This document shows positions 27,216 to 35,490 of a stretch of 50,120 nucleotides of DNA, in pieces (position 1 is the first letter of the stretch; every line of letters begins with the position of its first letter). The notes beneath the pieces are model-generated. The model was given only the letters and a program-made list of their open reading frames with translations, was not told the DNA's origin and ran no database searches. The stretch comes from Gammaproteobacteria bacterium (GTDB lineage Bacteria; Pseudomonadota; Gammaproteobacteria; Steroidobacterales; PWYM01), in contig PWYM01000115.1 in NCBI GenBank assembly GCA_003567855.1, positions 1 to 50,120 of the forward strand, in the 5' to 3' direction. Made by a program: the position numbers and the translations under genes.

Positions 27216-29424
27216 GTCGCGCCCTCCTGGCATCGGCGCGGCGCTGCAGGTAGCCGATCACGCCGTCGCGGATGCGCTGCTGGAAGCGGTCCCAGCCAGA
27301 CGGGTTGTAGACGATACTCGCGCGGTAGAACGACGGACACAGCACCGCCGCGTGCGCGACCTCGCCGCACAGCCCGCAACCCACGCAGCTGTTGTCGATG
27401 CTCGCGACCGGATCATCGCGCAGCGGGTCCGGGTTGGGCTTGACCGACAGCGACGGACAGCCCGAGAGGCGTATGCAGGAGTGGTCACCGGTGCAGGTGT
27501 CCTCGTCGATCCCGAAGCGCTCACGCACGACCCGCTTGCCTTCCTTCAGAGCGGTCTGGACCAGCGGTTTGAGGCGTCGCTGCTTGTTCAGCATGCACTC
27601 CGACTCGGCGATCACGACCTTCGGCCCCTTGCGATCCGTGGTCATCGCGTCCTTGAGCGCACCCTTCATCGCCTTGAGGTCGTAGGTGGTCACGCGCTTG
27701 ACCCATTTCACGCCGACTCCACGCACGGCATCGCCGATGTCATGACGCGTGCTGCGTACATCATTAGCGGCGCGCGACGACAGGATGTCCTGGCCCCCGG
27801 TCGCCGCCGAGTAGCCGTTGTCGACGATCACGACGACGTTGTCGCTCTGGTTGAACACCGCGTTGCCGATACCGCTCGTCAGCCCGTTGTGCCAGAAACC
27901 GCCATCGCCCATGACGCTGATCGTGCGCTGGTTCGCGCCCTCGGTGTTGAACGCCGATGAGCCCGAAGCGCCGAGGCCGTATCCCATGGTCGTGTTGCCG
28001 ATATTGAACGGCGGCAGGATCGAGAACAGGTGGCAGCCGATGTCGCAACTGACGTGGAACTTGCCGATCTCGCGCTCGAGCAGTTTCATCGCGGTGAATA
28101 CGGGGCGCTCGGGACAACCGGTGCAGAATCCCGCCGGGCGCTGCGGCACGACCTCGGAGAGCTCCGGCCCCGCGTCGACGCCATTGCCGGCACCGTTTGC
28201 CCGGGCGTCGCCGTTACCGGTCGAAGCCGGTACGACGACCGGCTTCGCGCCCTGCCCGGCCCCGGTGTCGCGCGCGCGGTCAGCGTCCAGCAGCTCCGGC
28301 GCCCAGCGCTCGAGGAAGGCGCGTGCGCTGCGGCGCATCACGTCGCCGGTATATTCGCCGGCCTTCGGAAACACGTCCTTGCCCGATATGGCGGTTTGCA
28401 GATCGGCACGGCGCAGGATCGTGTTGAGGCTGAACTCGATGTATTCGGGCTGGCCCTCCTCGACGATCAGCACCGCACGCTTGCCAGCGCAGAAGCGGTG
28501 CACTTCGCTGTCGATCAGCGGGTAGGTCACGTTCAGCACGTAGATCGGCAGTCGACAGCGGCCGAAGCTGTCGGCGAGGCCGAGGCCCTGCAGCCCGCGG
28601 ATCAGCGTGTTGTAGAGGCCGCCCTGGACGATGATACCGACATCGCCGTCGTCGGCCCCGAGGAATTCGTTGAGCTGTTCACGCTCGATGAATTCCACTG
28701 CCGCCGGCCAGCGCTTGTCGATTTTCTCGTGCTCGTGAAGAAAGTTCGCAGGCGGCAGTACGATGCGGCTGGTGTCGCGATTGGGCTTCTCCATTGCATC
28801 CTGCAGTCGGTACTTCGGACGCACGTTGTCGCGCGCGGTGAAGCGCCCGTACACGTGGCAGGCGCGCACGCGCAGCTCGAGCATGACCGGCGTGTTGGAC
28901 GCCTCCGACAGCCGGAAGCCCTGTTCGACCATGTCGACGATGCACGGCAACGTCGGCCGCGGATCGAGCAGCCACATCTGCGACTTCATTGCGAAGGCGT
29001 GGGTGCGCTCCTGCATGATCGAGGAGCCCTCGCCGTAATCCTCGCCGACGATAACCAGCGCGCCACCGGTCACGCCGCCCGACGCCACGTTTGCAAGCGC
29101 ATCGGACGCGACGTTGGTGCCGACCGTCGACTTCCACGCGACGGCACCGCGCAGCGGGTAATTTACCGACGCGGCCAGCATCGCTGCGGCCGCCGCTTCG
29201 CTGGCGCTGGCCTCGAAGTGCACGCCCAGCGAGTTCAGCAGCGGCTCGGCGTCGGCGAACACATCCATAAGGTGCGAAATCGGCGCCCCCTGGTAACCGC
29301 CCACGTAGGCGACACCGGACTGCAGCAGCGCCTTGGTGACGGCGAGGATGCCTTCGCAGCGGATTTCCTCGTCCGCGCCCTTGCGCAGCAGCTCGACTTC
29401 CTTCGCAAACGACCGTTCAGCCAT
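27205..29424 (-). CDS. iorA: Indolepyruvate ferredoxin oxidoreductase subunit alpha
   Basis: A 739-residue subunit from the ATG at 29424, which has AAGGAG five bases upstream (a GTG six bases earlier lacks spacing). Domains in order: PFOR alpha-like domain (GGYQGAPISHLMDVF), a CoA/transketolase-C-like middle, a Gly/Ala/Asn-rich linker around residues 395-425, then the TPP domain with PAGFCTGCPERP, GDIGCHLFSILPPF and MGDGGFWHNGLTSG...DNGYSAATGG. The C-terminus has a ferredoxin-like Cys cluster (VGCGLCGEVAHAAVLCPSF) preceded by CTGDHSCIRLSGCPS. It oxidises indolepyruvate or phenylpyruvate to the acyl-CoA, reducing ferredoxin. First gene of a probable four-gene operon. Confidence 0.93.
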   Translation of the reverse strand: MAERSFAKEVELLRKGADEEIRCEGILAVTKALLQSGVAYVGGYQGAPISHLMDVFADAEPLLNSLGVHFEASASEAAAAAMLAASVNYPLRGAVAWKSTVGTNVASDALANVASGGVTGGALVIVGEDYGEGSSIMQERTHAFAMKSQMWLLDPRPTLPCIVDMVEQGFRLSEASNTPVMLELRVRACHVYGRFTARDNVRPKYRLQDAMEKPNRDTSRIVLPPANFLHEHEKIDKRWPAAVEFIEREQLNEFLGADDGDVGIIVQGGLYNTLIRGLQGLGLADSFGRCRLPIYVLNVTYPLIDSEVHRFCAGKRAVLIVEEGQPEYIEFSLNTILRRADLQTAISGKDVFPKAGEYTGDVMRRSARAFLERWAPELLDADRARDTGAGQGAKPVVVPASTGNGDARANGAGNGVDAGPELSEVVPQRPAGFCTGCPERPVFTAMKLLEREIGKFHVSCDIGCHLFSILPPFNIGNTTMGYGLGASGSSAFNTEGANQRTISVMGDGGFWHNGLTSGIGNAVFNQSDNVVVIVDNGYSAATGGQDILSSRAANDVRSTRHDIGDAVRGVGVKWVKRVTTYDLKAMKGALKDAMTTDRKGPKVVIAESECMLNKQRRLKPLVQTALKEGKRVVRERFGIDEDTCTGDHSCIRLSGCPSLSVKPNPDPLRDDPVASIDNSCVGCGLCGEVAHAAVLCPSFYRASIVYNPSGWDRFQQRIRDGVIGYLQRRADARRARHAC

Positions 29425-29504
29425 CGTCACTCCTTCGTGGCCCGTACCCGGTCGGACGACCGCCCGGCCGGCACCTGCCGACTGCGCGACCCGGGACCAC
29501 CCGT

Positions 29505-29526
29505 TTTAGTTCAAGCATGAAATAGT
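29505..29526. promoter_or_regulatory. Candidate operator B (shared AT-rich motif) upstream of iorAB
   Basis: 81-102 bases before the iorA start, in the 133-base gap to the MscS gene. Core 29508-29523 reads A-G-TTCA-AGCA-TGAA-A-T, an inverted repeat with four-base arms. It shares 18 of 22 bases with the site at 16326-16347 and 16 of 22 with the one at 40798-40819. Confidence 0.5.
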
Positions 29527-29557
29527 ATGCGACAAATGACACCTGCTGTCGCCCCCA

Positions 29558-30505
29558 TCAGCGCCCGCCGGCCGCCTCTTCGCCATCGGCCGGTCGCGAA
29601 CCGGCCTCCTCTGAGGGCGCCGGTTCCTGCGCTGCGGCAGGCTCGTCGGGGGCCGTGCCGCCGGGCGTGTCGGGTTCACCCTGGACGACCCGGACCGGGA
29701 ACGGATCCGTCATCGACCCCGCGTACAGCGAACGGTGCGGGAACGGGATCTCGATCCCGGCCGCGTCGAACGCGACCTTGATGTCGAGCTGGATGCTGTT
29801 GCGCAGCTCGAGAAAATTCTCCCGCCGGGCCCAGACCGAGAACTGCATCTCGAGCGCCGAATCGCCGAAGCCGAGAAAGATGAACAGCGGTGCCGGATCG
29901 TCCAGGCAGCGCGGGTTGCTCTCGGCAACCGCGAACAGGACCGAGCGCACGCTCGCGATGTCCTCGCGATAGGCAACGCCGATCGTCAGATCCAGGCGCC
30001 GGATCGGGAATCGTGTCAGCGTCGTGACCTCCGACCGGATCAGCGTCTCGTTGGGAATGCGTACGAACAGGTTGTCGAAAGTACGCAGCTTCACCGACAG
30101 CGCGTCTATGGACAGAACTTCGCCAGTCGTGCTGCCGACCCTGATCACGTCGCCGACCGAGAACGGCCGCTCGCCGATCAGGAACAGGCCGCTGATCAGG
30201 TTCGACGCAGACGTCTGCGAAGCGAAACCGATCGCCACCGTCAGCACGCCGGCGGCGCCCATCAGCACCGCGAGGCTGAAACCCAGCTCGCGCATCGCCG
30301 AGGCGATGAACAGCGCCAGGATCAGGTAGAACACGAGCCTGCGGATGAGCATCACGTGGTGGGTCGTGAAGCGACGGCTCGCGAGGCGCCGCGCGAGGCG
30401 GCTGGCCATCGACGCGACGACGAAGCCGATAACGAGCAGCAGCATCGCACGCGAGATAATCAACGCCTGCGGGCCGGAAAACATCGTCCACAGCGAGTCG
30501 AGCAT
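29558..30505 (-). CDS. MscS-type mechanosensitive channel
   Basis: A 315-residue protein; the ATG at 30505 follows GAGGGG with five bases' spacing. Three hydrophobic helices lie in the first about 115 residues, the third glycine/alanine-rich (VLMGAAGVLTVAIGFASQTSASNLISG), as in the pore helix of MscS. The beta domain follows with ERPFSVGDVIRVGSTTGEV and LRTFDNLFVRIPNE, then the alpha/beta cytoplasmic vestibule. An unusual C-terminal tail of about 45 residues is rich in Pro, Glu and Ala and likely disordered. It would open on membrane tension to release solutes. The gene upstream on the same strand ends 10 bases earlier, so they are co-transcribed. Confidence 0.9.
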   Translation of the reverse strand: MLDSLWTMFSGPQALIISRAMLLLVIGFVVASMASRLARRLASRRFTTHHVMLIRRLVFYLILALFIASAMRELGFSLAVLMGAAGVLTVAIGFASQTSASNLISGLFLIGERPFSVGDVIRVGSTTGEVLSIDALSVKLRTFDNLFVRIPNETLIRSEVTTLTRFPIRRLDLTIGVAYREDIASVRSVLFAVAESNPRCLDDPAPLFIFLGFGDSALEMQFSVWARRENFLELRNSIQLDIKVAFDAAGIEIPFPHRSLYAGSMTDPFPVRVVQGEPDTPGGTAPDEPAAAQEPAPSEEAGSRPADGEEAAGGR

Positions 30506-30515
30506 CTCCGCCCCC

Positions 30516-31346
30516 TCAGCCGCCGAAGAGTACGCTGAACGCGCGCACCAGTGTCGTTCGTCCGCCGGCCTGGCGCGGACCACTCAGCAGCTCGACCTGT
30601 CCGGCCGCCGACGGCGCGTTGCGCCCGACCTGGATCGCGGCGAGATCACCGTCCTTCTCCCGCACCATCGACACCTCTTCGGTCCAGACCGCGCCATCGC
30701 CGCTTCCGAACACGGACAGCATCGGCACCGGCAGGCTGAGCTTCTCGAGCGGCAACACGCTGGACGCATCGTTGCGAACGATCAGCGGCGTGATCGCTCG
30801 ATGCGGCCGACGCGGCACTTCCTCCAGCGCGTGCCGCGCATGCGTGCGCGCCGAGTAGCAGAACTCGCCTTCGCGCGTTGACGGCCCGAACCAGGTGTCC
30901 GACAGCGGCACCATCGGAATCTCCCGCAGGAGCTGGTGCTCGCCGGCGCGCACCTCCAGCGTCAGCGGGGTCGACAGGTACAGCTTCGTCTGCTGGCCGC
31001 TCGGCAGGTACACCGGACTTCGCGGGCGGATCACCACGGGTCGATCGGCAAGTCGCGGCCTGAGCTGCAGTCGGGGCTCTCCGGTTGCGAATACGTAGCG
31101 CTCGTGTGTCTCCGGCAGCGTGTCGGCGGTCAGCTGCTGCACCGACCAGTGGACATCGTCCGGGTTTTCGGCGGCATGAGACCACGCCAGCCGCCATTCA
31201 TCGGCGAGGCGCTGCACGTGCAGCGTCAGTGGCCCGATGGTAAAACGCGACACCGGTCCGTCTTCGAGTCCGACGGGCTGCCACCACAGCGCGGCCGTGC
31301 TGTCGGGCCCGGTGGGCCGTGTCGCCTTGATTGCACGTTTACTCAC
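30516..31346 (-). CDS. Conserved hypothetical protein paired with MscS (possibly DUF432)
   Basis: 276 residues if it starts at the GTG at 31346; the open frame runs further upstream, but that part is encoded across the promoter region and is not convincing. No SD is obvious. The sequence is beta-rich and soluble, with no signal peptide or membrane helix: FTIGPLTLHVQRLADEWRLAW, PRSPVYLPSGQQTKLYLSTPL (split at its Gly) and WFGPSTREGEFCYS. It ends 10 bases before the MscS start. The pattern of a DUF432-type protein next to an MscS channel comes to mind, but I hold this weakly. Function unknown; a soluble regulator of the channel is a guess. Confidence 0.6.
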   Translation of the reverse strand: MSKRAIKATRPTGPDSTAALWWQPVGLEDGPVSRFTIGPLTLHVQRLADEWRLAWSHAAENPDDVHWSVQQLTADTLPETHERYVFATGEPRLQLRPRLADRPVVIRPRSPVYLPSGQQTKLYLSTPLTLEVRAGEHQLLREIPMVPLSDTWFGPSTREGEFCYSARTHARHALEEVPRRPHRAITPLIVRNDASSVLPLEKLSLPVPMLSVFGSGDGAVWTEEVSMVREKDGDLAAIQVGRNAPSAAGQVELLSGPRQAGGRTTLVRAFSVLFGG

Positions 31347-31382
31347 AGGCGCATTGTAGACAGGAGTGCAGCATCGCGTGAG

Positions 31383-31399
31383 ATGAGAATACTTCTCAT
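31383..31399. promoter_or_regulatory. Fur-like palindrome between the MscS-partner and HiPIP genes
   Basis: ATGAGAA at 31383-31389 and TTCTCAT at 31393-31399 form a perfect seven-base inverted repeat with a three-base centre. In 7-1-7 form (TGAGAAT, A, CTTCTCA) it agrees with the Fur consensus at 11 of 14 positions. It lies about 93-109 bases before the HiPIP start and just upstream of the divergent gene. Confidence 0.45.
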
Positions 31400-31491
31400 T
31401 GTATTTCAATATGATGCGACTGGCCTTCGGCAGCCGGGACGGTACAATCAGGCCACACTCAAAGAGGAGACCCAAGGAGGGGTGAACTGCG

Positions 31492-31845
31492 ATGAGCGAC
31501 AACACGACTGACAAGACGACGACCCGACGCAACTTCCTGCGCACGACGATGCTCAGCGCCGCCGCACTGCCGGCCGCCGGGGCACTGCTGCAGTCACGGC
31601 CCGCGGCCGCCGGCGGCATGGACCGGCTGTCGGAGGATGACGATGCCGCGCGTGCCCTCGGCTACGTGCACGACGTCGCTGACGTCGACACTGACCGCTG
31701 GTCGAACTACGAGGAAGGTCAGCTCTGCAGCAACTGCCAGCTCATCGGTGGCGACGCTGACGAGCAGTGGCGCCCGTGCGACATCTTCCCGAACAAGCTC
31801 GTAAACAACGACGGCTGGTGCAGCGCGTGGGTGCCCAAGAGCTGA
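31492..31845 (+). CDS. High-potential iron-sulfur protein (HiPIP), Tat-exported
   Basis: A 117-residue precursor. The Tat signal TRRNFLR starts at residue 11, followed by a hydrophobic stretch rich in Ala/Leu and a cleavage region around PAAAGG. The mature domain has four cysteines, Cys79, Cys82, Cys96 and Cys110, with spacing C-x2-C-x13-C-x13-C and aromatic residues near them, as in HiPIPs that hold a [4Fe-4S] cluster and shuttle electrons in the periplasm between bc1 and terminal acceptors. A strong AAGGAGG precedes the ATG by 11 bases. Followed by a clear terminator, so monocistronic. A Fur-like site lies upstream. Confidence 0.92.
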   Translation: MSDNTTDKTTTRRNFLRTTMLSAAALPAAGALLQSRPAAAGGMDRLSEDDDAARALGYVHDVADVDTDRWSNYEEGQLCSNCQLIGGDADEQWRPCDIFPNKLVNNDGWCSAWVPKS

Positions 31846-31886
31846 AGCCATCGCCGTAGCGGCCCGCCGGGCCGCACGCTGAATAC

Positions 31887-31923
31887 GGGGCCGGCCCCTG
31901 CAAGGGGGGCTGGCCCTTTTTTT
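31887..31923 (+). terminator. Rho-independent terminator of the HiPIP gene
   Basis: A GC-rich inverted repeat (left arm about 31888-31898, right arm about 31904-31916, with a wobble and one unpaired G) is followed directly by seven T residues at 31917-31923. Confidence 0.85.
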
Positions 31924-32119
31924 GCGCCGCCTCATGCGCCAGTCCGCCCGCCAGTGACAGCCGGACGAATCCGCCAGGCGCTGCGTCGCGTATCGGTTCG
32001 AGGTTGCCCGCCGATCGACGGCGCGTTGCCAGGGTCCGGAGACGGTGGCAGTCTGCCTCCTCCCGGCATGGAAGCCAGGCCAAACCCGGCGGCCGCAGGC
32101 GCAACAGGAGGCGAATGCA

Positions 32120-32734
32120 GTGGCCAGTTCCAAGTGGAAAATAAACTTGAACGACGACAGACCGACAGAAGACGAAGCCCGTGCAGCCGTGCGAACGCTG
32201 CTTCGCTGGGCCGGTGACGACCCCGAGCGCGAGGGGTTGCTCGACACCCCCAAGCGCGTCGTCAAGGCCTACGGTGATTGGTTCTCAGGCTACGCGGAAG
32301 ATCCGGTCGACTACCTGCAGCGCACCTTCAGGGAGGTCGAGGGCTACGACGAGATGATCGTGCTGCGCGACATCAGCTTTGAAAGCCATTGCGAACACCA
32401 CATGGCACCGATCATCGGGCGTGCCCACGTCGGCTACCTGCCCGATCGCAAGGTCGTCGGCATCAGCAAGCTGGCACGCGTCGTCGACGCCTTCGCGCGG
32501 CGCTTTGTCGTCCAGGAAAAGCTCACCGCCCAGATTGCACGCTGCATCCAGGAAGTGCTCAAGCCCCAGGGCGTGGGCGTCGTCATCGAGGCGGCCCACC
32601 AGTGCATGACGACGCGCGGTGTGCACAAGGGCGGCGTGTCGATGGTGACGAGCCAGATGCTCGGCGCGTTCCGCGACGACGTGCGCACCCGCTCAGAGTT
32701 CCTCGAGAACATCGGGCGCCACCGCCTCGGCTGA
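32120..32734 (+). CDS. folE: GTP cyclohydrolase I
   Basis: 204 residues from the GTG at 32120, which follows AGGAGG by nine bases; the longer open frame upstream has no support. It converts GTP to 7,8-dihydroneopterin triphosphate, the first step of folate and pterin synthesis. The zinc ligands are present with the E. coli spacing: Cys91, His94 and Cys162 ([11 protein letters not shown] and [11 protein letters not shown]). The substrate-pocket motifs [13 protein letters not shown] and GVHKGGVSM are also there. No other folate gene is adjacent. Pterin output could also serve aromatic amino acid hydroxylases, but none is in this window. Confidence 0.95.
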   Translation: MASSKWKINLNDDRPTEDEARAAVRTLLRWAGDDPEREGLLDTPKRVVKAYGDWFSGYAEDPVDYLQRTFREVEGYDEMIVLRDISFESHCEHHMAPIIGRAHVGYLPDRKVVGISKLARVVDAFARRFVVQEKLTAQIARCIQEVLKPQGVGVVIEAAHQCMTTRGVHKGGVSMVTSQMLGAFRDDVRTRSEFLENIGRHRLG

Positions 32735-32823
32735 CGCATCACAAGGAACCTTGGGGGGCGACGGCAGGTCCACCACGGTAGGATGGCGGCGCCATCTCCC
32801 GCCCATACCCGAGTGACGCCTGC

Positions 32824-33498
32824 ATGGACATACCCGCACCTGTACTGCTGCGTCGCGCGCTCGTGCCGCTGCTGCTGGCGGCATTCACGGCTCCGGTCGC
32901 ATTCGCCGATCTCGCCGGCACGCTTCACGTCAAGCGCGATGCAGCGGAGCTCGTGCTCGAGGTGGAGGCCGGGGAAGAGGCGTTCACCGGCGGCGCGGTG
33001 TCCGACGACGCCGACACGCGACATGACGCTCTGCATGGCGTCACCGAAGCCCTGTACGACGTCAGCGCGATGTTCCGTCCGACGCTCAATGCCAATTGTC
33101 GGCTGCTCGAAATCCGCATTGGCGGCGGGTCTCTGGAGGCGGCGGGGCTTGCCGGACGACACGCGCCCGACGAGGCGCGTTCCGAACAGCTCCGAGCGCA
33201 CGGGCGTCCGCTCGCCGCGGAGGCCCAGGATGAAGAAGCCGGGCAAGGCGCCTCCTCTGAGCAAGACGCCACGCCCCCGGACGCGACAGACGAGTCAGCT
33301 GCCGTCCCCGATGATGACGGGATGATCCGGGCGCGCTATGCCTTCGAGTGTGCCCGCCCACTCGCGCTACGCGACCTGATGGTCCCGGCGTTCGCGAGTT
33401 TCCCGGAACTCCGCCGGCTGGACGTCACCCTCGAGGATGAGCGCGGCGCGCGCGAGCAAACCCTGGCCGCATCCAGCCCCCTGCTGATGCTGCGCTGA
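32824..33498 (+). CDS. Exported DUF2796/ZrgA-like protein
   Basis: A 224-residue protein with a signal peptide (hydrophobic core about 10-24, cleavage near AFA). The N-terminal LAGTLHVKRDAAELVLEVEA and the C-terminal RARYAFECARPLALRDLMVP plus FPELRRLDVTLEDERG match the layout of DUF2796 proteins, such as ZrgA of Vibrio zinc uptake. The linker between the halves is normally His-rich; here it is about 60 residues of Glu/Asp/Ala/Gln with few histidines. Two Cys (about residues 91 and 178) could form a disulfide. Role as a periplasmic zinc helper is inferred and the missing His makes it uncertain. It converges on the acyl-CoA dehydrogenase gene. Confidence 0.6.
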   Translation: MDIPAPVLLRRALVPLLLAAFTAPVAFADLAGTLHVKRDAAELVLEVEAGEEAFTGGAVSDDADTRHDALHGVTEALYDVSAMFRPTLNANCRLLEIRIGGGSLEAAGLAGRHAPDEARSEQLRAHGRPLAAEAQDEEAGQGASSEQDATPPDATDESAAVPDDDGMIRARYAFECARPLALRDLMVPAFASFPELRRLDVTLEDERGAREQTLAASSPLLMLR

Positions 33499-33499
33499 A

Positions 33500-33536
33500 G
33501 CGCCGCAGCGCGACTGGCGTCTGCAGGCTGCGGCGC
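33500..33536. terminator. Inverted repeat between convergent genes
   Basis: Bases 33500-33508 are perfectly complementary to 33528-33536 (nine pairs, 19-base loop), in the 46-base gap between the ZrgA-like and acyl-CoA dehydrogenase genes. No T-run on either side; may work as a bidirectional Rho-assisted stop. Confidence 0.35.
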
Positions 33537-33544
33537 AGCAGCCG

Positions 33545-35326
33545 TCAGAACTGCGATTCCTCCAGCACCATCAGCGTCTCGCTGCCCGCCTCTATCGCGG
33601 CCTGCAACGCGCGGGCCTTCGGCAGCCAGTGCTCGGCAAAAAAGCGCGCGGTCACCTTGCGGGCGTGCAGATACTCGGTATCCGCGGCCCCACCTTCGAG
33701 CAGCGCCTGCGCCGCGAGCGCGCCGCGCGCAAGCAGCCAGCCTCCGGCGACGGTGCCCGTGAGCATCAGCAGGTTGACCCCGGCCGAACCCTGCGCGTGC
33801 GGATCGCTGGCGGCGTGTTCGAGCAGCCATTCGGTGGCGCTGCGCAAGGCATCGACGCCTTCCTCGAGCGCGCCACGGAGCACGGTGAATTCATCGCCGG
33901 CTTCAGCCAGTTCAGCGACGGTGCCCCTCATGTCCTCGATGAGGCTGCGCATCGCCTCGCCGCCATCACGCAGCACCTTGCGGCCGGCGAGATCGTTCGC
34001 CTGGATGCCGGTGGTGCCCTCGTAGATGGTCGTGATGCGCGCGTCGCGCAGGTACTGGGCGGCGCCGGTTTCCTCGACGTAACCCATGCCACCGTGCACC
34101 TGGATGCCCAGCGAGGTCAGCTCCTGGCCCACCTCCGTGCACCAGCCCTTGACGACCGGCGTGAGCAGGTCCACTCGCGCCACATGGTAGGCGCGCTGCG
34201 CATCGTCGCTGGCGTGGTGGGCGTAGTCGAGCGATGTCGCAGTGACGTAGGCCAGTGCGCGCATCGCCTCTATGCCCGACTTCATCGTCAGGAGCATACG
34301 GCGCACGTCGGGGTGATGAAGAATCGCGACCCGCCCCTCGTGGCCCGGCGCCTGCCCCTGCACCCGCTCGACGGCGTACGCGCGTGCCCGCTGGTAGGCC
34401 GCTTCCGAGACCGAAAGACCTTCTACACCGACGGCGAGCCGCGCGTGGTTCATCATCGTGAACATGCAGGCGAGGCCCTTGTTTTCTTCGCCCACGAGCC
34501 AGCCGATGGCGCCGCCGTTGTCACCGTAGGTCATCACGCAGGTGGGGCTGCCGTGAATGCCCAGCTTGTGCTCCACCGACGCTGCGTAGACGTCGTTGTG
34601 CTCACCCAGGGAGCCGTCGTCATTGACGAGGTACTTGGGCACCAGGAAAAGGGAAATGCCGCGTACGCCCTCGGGCGCATCGGGCAGCCTTGCAAGCACG
34701 AGATGGATGACGTTTTCCGTGAGATCGTGGTCACCCCACGTGATGAAAATCTTGCGGCCGGTGATGCGATAGTGACCGTCCTCCGGCACCGCGCGCGTCG
34801 TGATCGCCGCCAGGTCGGAGCCGGCCTGCGGCTCGGTGAGATTCATCGTGCCGGTCCATTCGCCGCTGATCAGTTTGGCGAGATAGCGCTCGCGCATCGC
34901 ATCGGTGCCGTGCGCCTCCACGGCCTCGACCGCACCGTGCGTGAGCATCGGGCACAGTGAGAACGCGAGGTTCGCACTTTTCCACATCTCCATTGCGGCG
35001 GTGGCGACGAGGTGCGGCAGACCCTGGCCGTCATACTCCGGATTGCACGGCAGCGCCGGCCACCCGCCTTCCTGGAACTGGCGATACACGTCGCGAAAGG
35101 CCTCCGGTACCACGACGGCACCGTTCTCCACGCGCGTGCCCTCCTGGTCGCCGACCCAGTTCGTCGGCGCGATCACTTCGCCGGCGAAACGCCCGGCTTC
35201 TTCCAGCACGGTGTCGACGAGGTCAGGTGTAGCCGCCTCGAAGGCTTCAAGCCGGTTGAGATCTTCCAGCCCCGCGATGTGGTTGATCACGAAGCGCATG
35301 TCCTTGATAGGCGCGGTATAGCTCAT
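33545..35326 (-). CDS. Large acyl-CoA dehydrogenase (about 600-residue, DmdC-like class)
   Basis: A 593-residue flavoprotein, longer than ordinary acyl-CoA dehydrogenases because of an N-terminal extension and an extra C-terminal helical domain. Marks include MNLTEPQAGSDLAAITTRA and KIFITWGDHD near the flavin, HKLGIHGSPTCVM, GIQVHGGMGYVEETGAAQYLRDAR split around Gly, and the catalytic base Glu in IYEGTTGIQ. This is the class that includes 3-methylmercaptopropionyl-CoA dehydrogenase and many medium/long-chain enzymes, so DMSP catabolism cannot be claimed from it alone. The gene stands alone, with a terminator of the Hsp20 gene upstream. Confidence 0.9.
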   Translation of the reverse strand: MSYTAPIKDMRFVINHIAGLEDLNRLEAFEAATPDLVDTVLEEAGRFAGEVIAPTNWVGDQEGTRVENGAVVVPEAFRDVYRQFQEGGWPALPCNPEYDGQGLPHLVATAAMEMWKSANLAFSLCPMLTHGAVEAVEAHGTDAMRERYLAKLISGEWTGTMNLTEPQAGSDLAAITTRAVPEDGHYRITGRKIFITWGDHDLTENVIHLVLARLPDAPEGVRGISLFLVPKYLVNDDGSLGEHNDVYAASVEHKLGIHGSPTCVMTYGDNGGAIGWLVGEENKGLACMFTMMNHARLAVGVEGLSVSEAAYQRARAYAVERVQGQAPGHEGRVAILHHPDVRRMLLTMKSGIEAMRALAYVTATSLDYAHHASDDAQRAYHVARVDLLTPVVKGWCTEVGQELTSLGIQVHGGMGYVEETGAAQYLRDARITTIYEGTTGIQANDLAGRKVLRDGGEAMRSLIEDMRGTVAELAEAGDEFTVLRGALEEGVDALRSATEWLLEHAASDPHAQGSAGVNLLMLTGTVAGGWLLARGALAAQALLEGGAADTEYLHARKVTARFFAEHWLPKARALQAAIEAGSETLMVLEESQF

Positions 35327-35435
35327 TGGTCACTCCAGCTTGACCGGGAAGAATTCCCTGCTGATCTCCGCCACCTCCCCACCAGCGGCGCCCTCGCCCG
35401 AGTGTACCCCAGCACGGGGAGCGGCCACAGGGCGC

Positions 35436-35460
35436 AAAAACGGGGCCGCAAGGGCCCCGT
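35436..35460 (-). terminator. Rho-independent terminator of the Hsp20 gene
   Basis: Read on the minus strand, eight perfect pairs (35440-35447 with 35453-35460) around a five-base loop are followed by a run of T (35436-35440). It lies 31 bases after the Hsp20 stop. Confidence 0.9.
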
Positions 35461-35490
35461 CCGGTGGATGGCTGCAAACGCGTTCACCCT

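Noticed and set aside
31405-31415. TTCAATATGA near the HiPIP gene as another copy of the shared operator
   Set aside because: Spacer length differs (three bases instead of four) and flanks do not agree.
33545-35326. Calling the large acyl-CoA dehydrogenase DmdC and proposing DMSP catabolism
   Set aside because: The roughly 600-residue class is broad, and no dmdA, dmdB or dmdD candidate is nearby.
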